Shown in pieces: positions 10,601-18,294 of a stretch of 26,768 nucleotides of DNA. Position numbers and translations under genes: made by a program. This DNA comes from Lingula anatina. Lineage: Eukaryota > Brachiopoda > Lingulata > Lingulida > Lingulidae. Below the pieces are notes generated by a model that was not told the DNA's origin, ran no database searches, and saw only the letters and a program-made list of their open reading frames with translations. Where the stretch lies: contig NW_019776017.1 of the NCBI RefSeq assembly GCF_001039355.2, positions 1 through 26,768 of the forward strand, read 5' to 3'. Each line of letters opens with the position of its first letter. The first letter of the stretch is position 1.

Positions 10601-11594
10601 TTCATTGGTCCGAATGTCCACAATAGAACCTTCGGTTCAAAAACCCTTGATTAAAAAACTGATGAAAATGCTACAATTTTTTGGACCAAAAAACCTTTGG
10701 ACTATTGAGACTCCCCCTCTCTTGATCACTCAGAGTAGAACCTCTGCCAAGGCAGCCCAAGTCTCATAATTAATCAAATCAACTGATAAATTAATATATC
10801 ATTACCAAAATTAAATCAATTCTAGAAAAGCCCATTTCTGAAAGTTTCACTCATCCATTAACTTTTTTTCTGAAATGTTCTATCAAACAAACAGACAAAA
10901 CCAAGCCCGCAGAATATAGTTAAAATTTTTGGCCGAGGATGGAATTAAATGTCTCACCAAACAAAAACACTGCACCAACCACCAAGTGCACCAACATTCC
11001 CCCTATTACTGCCACTATTCCCTTTGACTGGTGGACAACTATCCCATCATCATCCTCCATGTCATATGAACTGTAGGTGGCACTGCTGCCAAGGGAAAAC
11101 TCATTTGATTGGATAGAATCTCTCCGCTCATCACAGCAGGGGGTTCTGTTGGAGTTTGTGGGTGTGTCTGATCCCATCTCTCCTACCAGTGACATTTCTC
11201 GCTCTTTAATATCGTTTTCTGAACCTGATTGTGAAATAAATTGAATATATCAACAGATCAAATCTATTAAATTACTTTCCCCAATGACTTAATTGCAGTG
11301 ACAGAAGAAGATACAGCAATATAATGGGGGATGGGGCAGAAAAGAAAAGAAAAAATCAAGATAATAACAATTATCATATTCATAAAATAAATAAAATGAA
11401 AATATATATATATATAAATATTGTTTACAAAATACATTTTTGCCACTCCAGTAAAACATTATGACACCATTATCCATTTGATTATGTGGAGTACATGATC
11501 TACTGCTGTTTAGAGCAAGAAAGTAGCAGAAAAAGTCCTTACTTGTAGTACATGTGTAGGCCTCTGACAACTCACTGTCCCAGTCCTCCTCCAT
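4647..11594 (-). CDS. MFS transporter, oxalate/formate- or monocarboxylate-type, copy A (complete)
   Basis: Twelve coding exons: 11594-11543, 11224-10958, 10232-10010, 9625-9490, 8886-8726, 8384-8258, 7866-7748, 7474-7339, 6927-6799, 6336-6124, 5581-5482, 4702-4647. They sum to 1719 nt (572 aa plus stop) with all phases consistent. The ATG at 11594 has purine at -3 and G at +4; an in-frame TAA lies upstream. The protein has an acidic Ser/Thr-rich N-terminus (~85 aa), TM1 at about 86-107 (GIVAVIGGMLVHLVVGAVFL), TM2 with following GAKLEYRFGPR (motif-A-like), TM3-4, WFPGRK before TM5, TM6, a central cytoplasmic loop (exons 7-8), and TM7-TM12. Twelve helices and this length fit the family. Substrate is unknown; a monocarboxylate-type anion is inferred from family only. 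Oddities: tandem duplications at three exon boundaries (exons 4, 5, 11), and a second protein-like frame over the last exon. The gene lies downstream of eIF4E2 on the same strand and upstream of copy B. Confidence 0.88.
4749..5268. mobile_element. PIF/Harbinger-like non-autonomous DNA transposon
   Basis: The element starts GGCTTCGTTCACATGGAAAG and ends with its inverse complement. It is flanked by direct TTA copies (4746-4748 and 5269-5271). The inverted arms extend about 150 bp, through TCACGGTCTGTGCCCTGAAT and TAATTACTGGCAGCGCGAG, to about 4905 and 5115. TTA (TWA) target sites and a TTCACA-type terminus fit PIF/Harbinger. Between the arms a minus-strand frame (5061-4846) reads VDFVQQQDEEDEEA followed by RWQAMRQRRMRFYRM, reminiscent of the acidic then Arg-rich N-terminus of Harbinger transposases; no catalytic domain remains. 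It sits in the last intron of MFS-A. Confidence 0.75.
5547..5800. repeat. Tandem duplication across MFS-A exon 11 acceptor
   Basis: The first ~35 bp of exon 11, its splice acceptor and ~60 bp of intron are repeated 94 bp upstream (minus sense). The second acceptor-like boundary is at 5675, followed by codons for AIIGATAVLLSAKL and then a stop. A third, eroded copy of the intron part (CTGACATTCTTCTT) begins at 5786. The real exon start is taken as 5581 because only it stays open to the next donor. Confidence 0.8.
6987..7012 (+). repeat. T-run followed by G-run
   Basis: T11 directly followed by G15, then GCGGCG. One of three such T-then-G homopolymer pairs in the window, all in introns. G-rich strand could fold, but this is also a typical slippage locus. 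Confidence 0.9.
8637..8759. repeat. 41-bp tandem triplication across MFS-A exon 5 donor
   Basis: Three copies with period 41 bp begin at 8637, 8678 and 8719; each contains AACCTAC (complement of the GTAGGT donor), then CTGGATAT and CAGGATCAT. The copy at 8719 contains the true end of exon 5 (8726). The other two lie in the intron and keep a GTAGGT donor. If either were used, translation would read through the authentic donor into AAG TAG, a stop. Confidence 0.85.
9297..9332 (+). repeat. T-run followed by G-run
   Basis: Interrupted T tract, with T16 directly followed by G11. In the intron between MFS-A exons 4 and 5. Confidence 0.9.
9412..9546. repeat. 72-bp tandem duplication across MFS-A exon 4 donor
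   Basis: A 63-bp segment (last 57 bp of exon 4 plus its donor) occurs at 9412-9474 and 9484-9546, separated by 9 bp; the two differ at about two positions (one inside CCATGG versus CAATGC). Both end in a perfect GTAAGT donor on the minus strand. The proximal donor (exon end 9490) is assumed. The distal donor (exon end 9418) would add 72 nt, open and in frame, encoding 24 residues that repeat the YGFGxGICYLPPIVCAMK membrane segment. Confidence 0.9.
10560..10716. repeat. Interspersed fold-back repeat, CCGAAGGTTC family, copy 1
   Basis: Starts GGGAGCCATAGCAATAGTC and ends with GGACTATTGAGACTCCCCC, i.e. inverted termini. It contains several CCGAAGGTTC/GGTTCATTGGTCCGAA units and their inverse complements around an AT-rich middle (CCCTTGATTAAAAAA). 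Related copies at 18664-18812 and 21955-21988. Lies in MFS-A intron 2. Confidence 0.8.
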
Positions 11595-13253
11595 GTCAGG
11601 AACTGTTGCTGGACAATTCCTTATCAAATCATCCAAAGTGAACAGTTACTCATATACATAATATATTTCATAAATCTTAACTTTTCATTCACTTAACCAC
11701 TGTGACCAATGTCCATTAGAAATGAGATTCAAAACATTCCTCAGTTTTAATGGTCAACGTGATAAAAAGTTACTACTGAGTTAATAGATACTGATAGCTG
11801 ACCTGATAAAAGCTTTACATTACTTCAAATAAATCAGCTGTAAAATTGTCCAGGCATGTTCACACAAGTTGAAGTAAGACTGGATTTTGGGCAAAATGGG
11901 GATGAGAAATTTCTTGACTCTCTTAAGAGATTTTTACCAAAAAACAAACCAATTGACTAACTTTGAATGTGAGAAAGAATTCATGAACCTTTGGTAAGAG
12001 TGGAAACTCAGTCATTTACCCCAGGAAAATTGGTGTTATGGCACTTTTACCACCAAAATGAAGAGTTGTTATCCCTTTTACTCACCTTGGCAGTAAAATG
12101 GAAAATATCTCAACAGCCTTAGTTTCTTCAACCATTTATATTAATATTGCACACAAGCAATGCTTTTTTCTAATGATGGTTTTCTTATTTTCATTTTAAC
12201 TTTACTACAATTTCTTTCAAGGGCAATATGAAGGCAAGAAAATTTTAATTTTTAAATATAGGTGGATACATTTTGGGTCTGATATTAAAACATTACAGTC
12301 GGTTTGACATTTGTTTTGTGGTTTATGGTACATTCAGCAACATGTTATGTAAAGGCTGATCAGTATTATATACATGTTACTAATCATGGACTGATAAGTT
12401 AGTGAAGATAACAATGACACAATCAGGAGGGCCAAAATGTAGACACGTTCACACTCAAACTATAGGCACAATATAGCGGTCTGTTCTAGTAAAACCCACT
12501 TTACACTGGACGACGTCCTTTCTGTGTCCTTTGAGCGACCATGAAACTGGCATCGCTGTGATCATGTGATCATAGAAAGTGCGCACAAGCATTGATTTGG
12601 ATGCAGAATGGATGCTCAATGTTCAACCAGTTGTCAGCATGTAAAGTATATTTTTTGATTCTCAATCGGAGCTGTACTACAGGACGCAGAAAGGACGCTG
12701 TCCAGTGTAAAGGGGGCTTAATGCAGACCGTATGACAGCAATCTTAGGAAACTTATTAAATCAATTCGTTTGGTTCTATCACGAGTCTGTTTGGTCACAT
12801 ATCCAATGCTGGGGATGGTTATAATAAATGACTGATATACCTGGTGAAACGTCTTAAATCGGGGACAGTTTAAGCCCAAAGGCACACTTTCAGTCAAGTT
12901 GAGAGGCACTCAATTTGGTATATCCCACCTACAGCTTGTTGGACAACAATGGGAATCATCCAAAGCCCCCCCCCACACACACACACACCACCACCAAAGT
13001 CTGTCAGTCTAACATTTAAACCAAGATTCCACGGAATTTAGAAAAGAGCGGGACCAAAAATAATGGCAGACTATTTCAGTTTTTTTGGATGATGTTCATT
13101 AGCTTACCACACAATGAGAAAGTTGAGGCAAATTTCCAATTAGCTTAACCCAGCCTAATTCAGTACCTATCTTATCAGTCTTTCTGATAACATCATATAC
13201 CAAAGCATTAACAAAAACGGTGTAACAAAAATTAAAACTTAATAACATGTCGC
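11595..13253. other. Intergenic: MFS-A upstream region
   Basis: Between the MFS-A start (right to left) and the eIF4E2 poly(A) signal. No coding exon recognised. The frame of MFS-A exon 1 stays open a further 54 nt (to a TAA) upstream of the chosen ATG without another ATG, so a more distal 5' exon cannot be excluded. Contains the inverted-repeat element at 12493-12718 and a C/CA simple repeat near 12967-12990. Confidence 0.5.
12493..12718. mobile_element. Short TIR element with TAA target duplication
   Basis: Begins AACCCACTTTACACTGGACG and ends with the complement of AGCCCCCTTTACACTGGACA. Inverted homology continues through GTCCTTTCTGYGTCC (about 40 bp). TAA flanks both sides (12490-12492, 12719-12721). 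About 226 bp, with no coding frame. TIR and TWA target site suggest a PIF/Harbinger-derived MITE of a different family from 4749-5268. Confidence 0.7.
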
Positions 13254-13259
13254 TTTATT
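13254..13259 (-). terminator. Candidate poly(A) signal of eIF4E2
   Basis: AATAAA on the minus strand, about 0.8 kb past the eIF4E2 stop codon (14070). It is the clearest signal before the MFS-A promoter region. It implies a 3' UTR of roughly 0.8 kb; no transcript evidence is available. Confidence 0.4.
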
Positions 13260-14069
13260 GATTCATTTCATAAGAACAAAAAAAAAAAAAAAAATAAAAA
13301 AAATTCCAAGTCTGTTGTCGTAATGCTCTGATGGCAAACACACTGACACATCATCTGAGTCTGCTGCTTACAACAAAACAACCTGTTCTGTATCAAAATA
13401 GAGGCAAGGATCCTGATACCTGTCCAGTTTCTCCATTGGTCAATTGTATAACAGTGACCTGAATCTTGGATAAGTTTCCTTAATTTTGAATTCTGCTGAA
13501 TACTCTAAAGATGTTCTTCCCTTTTATAACATTTCACGTCCACATTTGTCTGTACGTTGGTCAGGAGTGCCGGTGAAAACTTTAACACCACACTACCAGC
13601 ATCCTTCAGCATCAAACCAAATTTAAAAAAGAACACAATGTATAACAGCCTGTTGAAAGTTCTGTCTATTAACCAGACTGTAGAAGCAGTAAAAAAGTTT
13701 CAACATTTTTATATCAGTACTATTATCTAGTTTACAAATAACCATATTATTAACAATGAATCATGTTTTTCTTTATCTTTCAATGCGATAATGTTCAGAA
13801 ATCCCATACTGACTATTGTGTTACATTGCAACAGAGTCAAACTGCAGCATAAAGTATCTGATTTTTGCCAGAATCAACACAATAAAAACAACCATCGTGG
13901 ACGATCATATGGGCACAATGTTAACCATAAACTGAACCACTATGACGCCCGATGTTCCTTGGGAAGAATGTTAATACCTGCTTGGAAACCATCTTTATCT
14001 TCAGAGATCAAATGCACCTTGTTGATGTTGTTTTCATGTCCATCATTTGTCAATCCAAACTTTTTCTTT

Positions 14070-17000
14070 TCATCTCATAAAAACCGATGTATTTCGGAAA
14101 CTGGAATTATCACTGAAATGAGGAAATTAAAAAAGTTTTACGAAAAACCATGCTGAAGCTTCCACTGCATTCTTGGCCAATTGTAAAATTGTATACCTAG
14201 ATGAAGTTACTGTATACCTAGTAAGATGAAGAATAGAAATGTGTTAAAATGAGAGAGAAAGAGAGAAAGAAAGAGATGGGGAGGGGAGGAAAACTTCAAA
14301 AGAAATAAAGCAGACAAATGCTGAATGACTGCCAGGTTACTGCACATTTTATGTTGGGTAAAATAAATGCCTAAAGCTACTTTTACCCTGTTACTATAAA
14401 ATACCCTTTATGTAACATATCAACTTTAAAAGCAACTTACATCAGAGAGAAAAACTCCCATTAACTACTAAGGAAAAGAACATTTCCTCCTTTTTTTATT
14501 AAAAAAATTTAATGTTTTTAATGGGATAATTGTTTTGTAAAACTGTTGATGAAAATACACACCTTAAACTCTCACTGTGTTTCTTATATTCCATTATTGT
14601 ATTTGGCGGTAGATTTAGTATCCTTTTCAACGTGTCCCTAATTCTGGACGTCGTCTGCTGATCATGTGCTGTTCTATTCCACAATGATAAAATATCCTCC
14701 TGTAAATAAACAAGTATGACTTTATAACAGAATCAACTCTGACGGGTGGGAATACTGCAAAATTACATTATTTTTTTTTACCTTTCTAAGGCATCACAAT
14801 ATTAAGTGTATAAACAATATCACAAGCTGACAACTTTTTTATTTTCAAGATTAAACAACACATGGTGTGTAAACAATGTCTGGTTGGTTGACCTTGCTTG
14901 GGTTGGACTCCCTGTAACTCACTGACCAAATTACATATTCACATTTAGGACTCAGTGTACCTCAAATCCTGTAGAAACCCCCTGACCTAGTCCTAGTATA
15001 TTACCTGATATCTTATTGAGATCACAGCTCCACATATTTCCTCTCCCACCATAAACTGTTCTCCTATCATAGCAAATACCAGGTTTTCCCAGCACCGCGA
15101 CGCTAACCCCTTCTTAAGACGAACAATCCACTTGCCGCCATTTTTATTTGCATCATCCTGAAAAGAAAATTTAAATTACATTATAACAAATGTTCCTTTT
15201 GAAACATAATATAATAAATCTTTATTTATAGTGTATATGATTTTCTGTTATATGCTTTTTCAATTCCAATTTTTGTCTTCGTTCCTCCCTTTTTCTTCTT
15301 TCCTATTCTGTGTTTCTTTCTTTTTCGTATCCTACAATGTTTTCCTTACCTATTTTTCTATACACCATCTTTAATATTCTGTCTGCACAGGGACTAGTAT
15401 GTAGATATATTTCTGGAGATCTCCCTTCATTTTCTTTACCTCCCACATTGGCCTGACTCCCTCCTTAAACAGATGGTAGTCACTGTGTCCTTACCTCCCA
15501 CATTGGTCTGACTCCCTCCTTAAACAGATGGTAGTCACTGTGTCCTTACCTCCCACATTGGTCTGACTCCCTCCTTAAACAGATGGTAGTCACTGTGTCC
15601 TGACAAGTCACCAGGTCTGGCAATGTGACTGTAGTTGGCAAAAAACTGTTCAACCTATAATGAAATTAAATTAAAATCTAACAAGATTGATCCATCTCCG
15701 AGGGGTTTCTCGCTAAATTGCTTTACCTTAAGCGGCTTAGATGTCTGGCACGCCCATTGAAGCTGTTAAACGATAATTAATTACACACTAGCAGCTTCAG
15801 TAGGTAGACATCTAAGCTGCTGAACTTGATTGCAATTTAGCGAGAATCCCCTCAGAGGTAGATCGATTCAGTTAGTATGATAGGGTCTGGTTATGGTCCC
15901 TGAGACTGAAATTCAGGTAGTAATATAAGAAAATCATGTGATGCACAGGCTCTAGGTACACGCTGCACTTGGGAGCTGTGCCAAGTATGGGAGCTCTCTG
16001 TTTCAGTGGTTCTCTTATATCAAAGACAGGGTATAAAACTGTCCTCTTCTCTAAACACAACACTTAAGATCCAAGAATGAAGTACTGTAATATTTCTTCA
16101 GTGACAGGTATGGAAATAGTTTTTCCCTCCAAATTTTACCTCCAAAAGAAAAATTACTTAATTTTTATAACATGACACAGCTGATGAAATTCTTCTCTGA
16201 CTTAAGATCCAATAATCAATACAAAAAGGCCTACTAGTATATACTCACAGATGCAAAAGTTCCTATATTTTTCAAATTCTGGTCATAGCTGGAAGAAGAT
16301 GTCTGTTTTCCTGGTGTGCGTCGTGAGAACCAAAAACAATAGTTGAACTGGAGTGGATGTTCACCTTTTCCTGGTTTTACCACAGGCTGGAAGGAGACAG
16401 TCAGATATTAAATGAAAACATTTAATGAAGCCTAGGATATACTGAAAGAACTTACAACAACTACACTTTGCCTGGTATTCACCTTTTCATAGTGAAAACA
16501 CAGGCTGGAAAATATTATATTTGTAACATTTTTTAAAATCAAGCAAAACATTTTAATATGCATATAAATGACAGTACTAGTATGTAAAATTAATATATAA
16601 AAATATATTTAAATGAAAAGGGCACATAAAGCTCTACACCAGAACAACTTCCAAAATATAAATATAAAATTATCAACATCAAGCAATGAAACTTCCAAGC
16701 ACTAATTTGGTATCAGTTGAGACATGGCTAAAATTTCTTTAAAAAAAAAAGAAAAGAAAGAAGAAAAAAAAAGACCAATAATAACTGACATCCTACAAGA
16801 CAGATTGACTCTAAATAAAGTTTAAATTGAACACTTATATATAACTATAATTTAATGGAGTAGATGTCCAAGTCAGAAATACCCTTGACTCTTTGTTTTT
16901 CTGTTCTCCATTTTCATCTTCTCCACTGTCTTCTTCATTTTTGAGCCTAAGGAGAAAATAAAATTAAAAATATGAGTGTAAGGCCTACCTTATAAAGCTT

Positions 17001-17978
17001 GTGCAAGACATGTAAGAGTAAATGTAACGTCTATGTATCCTAGCTAAATATACATGTATGCTTTGGAAATAGGGAAGTTTAATAGGGTGTTAAAGGGGAG
17101 GGGTCTAGCAAGCCATTGTATACAGTACATACATATTGGAAAGGAGGGTGGGGGGGGGGGGTGAGGAGAGTTGGCTTTGTGGATCAGGAGTCAGCTCCAT
17201 GAAAAAGAAAACTGCATAACCTTGAAGAAAAAATATGAATTCCTCCATTTCAGTTCAGGATAAGTGTACTGTAGTCCAAACACTTGAACTTTTAACTTTA
17301 TACACTAATACCAGTAAATATTTTAAAACTATTGACCATTCGTAAACATAAGCCACTTCTTTCTATTTTTAGCACAGACATAACATACACTTTTTATAGC
17401 CCACTATTTGTAATTACTATTCAATAAAATCACTAACATTTAACATTTGTCTTTAAGTTTAGATCAGCTTTAGTGGCACAAACAGTCCGTATTTTACTTT
17501 TGAATACAAATACCATACAGCTGGGAAAGGGAGGTCTTTGAAAATTTTTTGACCCAAATATCTGAACAGAATCTTGGACTTAATCACTGGCATGACGTGG
17601 ATCAAAATATCTACTGCATGAGCCACGTTCGAAGTTGAAGGAGTTTCTTTTTATAATCCGGTGCAATATAGACAGGGCAAGACAATATAGTACCTAGCTT
17701 TAAAAGTATTATTATCCATGTAGCACCCTATATAGGACCTATTTGTAAAGACAGCCTTTTTCTGATTCAAAAGTTACACGCTTTATCTTGGTGCACTCTA
17801 GTCTTGGTACATCGAATGAAATGTTTTGATCCTGGCGTCAAATGCCCGAGAAAATACGAGATCTACCAGGTGAAAAATACGCTCAACTCCCTCAAAAACC
17901 ACTGCAATCCACGCCGATTGTGTATTCGTGAAAACACACAACCCCATTTTATACTTACGCATCAAATTTGTTGTTCAT
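14070..17978 (-). CDS. EIF4E2: eIF4E2 / 4EHP, cap-binding eIF4E family member
   Basis: Seven coding exons: 17978-17959, 16946-16883, 16386-16249, 15654-15550, 15157-15005, 14699-14563, 14112-14070. They total 660 nt, giving 219 aa, all in phase. The N-terminus MNNKFDALKN matches the conserved start of animal 4EHP. The eIF4E fold follows, with HPLQFNYCFWFSRRTPG, then VEQFFANYSH, RPGDLSGHSDYHLFKEG, RPMWE, NKNGGKWIVRLKKG, GEQFMVGEEICGAV and LNLPPNTIMEYKKHSESL. Expected cap-contact residues are present: Tyr at ~62 (the 4EHP-type Tyr replacing eIF4E Trp56) and Trp108-Glu109 in PMWE. In the known family, 4EHP binds the mRNA 5' cap but binds eIF4G poorly, and represses translation with partners such as GIGYF. 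The last exon encodes DNSSFRNTSVFMR, unlike the longer tail of the main human isoform. Exon 4 is followed by two extra copies of its 3' end and donor. Divergent from MED4. Confidence 0.95.
15436..15600. repeat. 55-bp tandem triplication across eIF4E2 exon 4 donor
   Basis: Three adjacent 55-bp copies: 15436-15490, 15491-15545 and 15546-15600. The first differs from the others by one base (GGCCTG versus GGTCTG). Each holds the last 51 bp of exon 4 plus GTAA of the donor. The copy at 15546 is joined to the rest of the exon, so exon 4 ends at 15550. Use of either distal donor would read PMWE-VRT-Gln-stop, because 55 is not a multiple of three and the frame closes. Confidence 0.95.
15685..15869. 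repeat. Fold-back element next to eIF4E2 exon 4
   Basis: Almost the whole segment is an inverted repeat with arms of ~85 bp (about 15685-15770 and 15784-15869). The left arm contains GAGGGGTTTCTCGCTAAATT and the right arm contains its near-complement; homology also covers GGCTTAGATGTCT and TGAAGCTG. It ends 30 bp before the exon 4 acceptor. RNA of this intron would form a long hairpin close to the acceptor. Confidence 0.8.
16365..16512. repeat. Degenerate duplication across eIF4E2 exon 3 acceptor
   Basis: The exon 3 start and acceptor (boundary 16386/16387) recur 118 bp upstream in minus sense (boundary-like site 16504/16505): TTCACCTTTTC, then a diverged stretch, then CACAGGCTGGAA, in both. 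The upstream copy has lost coding similarity, so it is taken as an old duplicate, not an exon. Confidence 0.65.
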
Positions 17979-18286
17979 TTTGTACGATTTTGTGAAATAT
18001 TTACAAAAAATATGTTGTCGATTTGGCACGGTCCTGCTTAGGCTTGGTATTGTCTCTCTCTAGGCTGACACGAAGTAAGGGAACGTTTACACCGTGAAAG
18101 TGGTGCATTTAAATCTTGACACATCTACTGACATTACATCTATTATGTTTTATTTGTATTTTATTAGTATTATATTTATTCAGCCAGGCTAAATATCTCA
18201 ACAAAGGATAAAAATACGTACAAAATGTAAGTAATATAATTTTTCATATTCGCCACATTGTCCCTTTACCACTAACAAAAACAAAG
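17979..18286. promoter_or_regulatory. Shared bidirectional promoter region, eIF4E2 / MED4
   Basis: The 308 bp between the two start codons contains both 5' UTRs and must hold both promoters if neither gene has an upstream non-coding exon. I see no convincing TATA box for either gene. Divergent housekeeping pairs this close usually share a TATA-less promoter. Most of the interval is AT-rich; the GC-rich part is at the MED4 start. Exact transcription starts cannot be read from the sequence. Confidence 0.6.
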
Positions 18287-18294
18287 ATGGCGGC
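18284..18294 (+). promoter_or_regulatory. YY1-type motif overlapping the MED4 start codon
   Basis: AAGATGGCGGC matches the classical YY1 consensus (AANATGGCGGC), with its ATG being the MED4 initiator. Such motifs just downstream of the transcription start, overlapping the start codon, are a known feature of many animal housekeeping genes. Binding here is inferred from the motif alone. Confidence 0.5.

Noticed and set aside
13791-14156. 121-codon plus-strand open frame
   Set aside because: Lies antisense to the eIF4E2 last exon and 3' UTR. The peptide has no family-like pattern, and the minus-strand reading is supported by splicing phase and homology.
15436-15600. CRISPR-like direct repeats
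   Set aside because: The three 55-bp units are contiguous without spacers and consist of eIF4E2 exon sequence; this is a eukaryotic genome.
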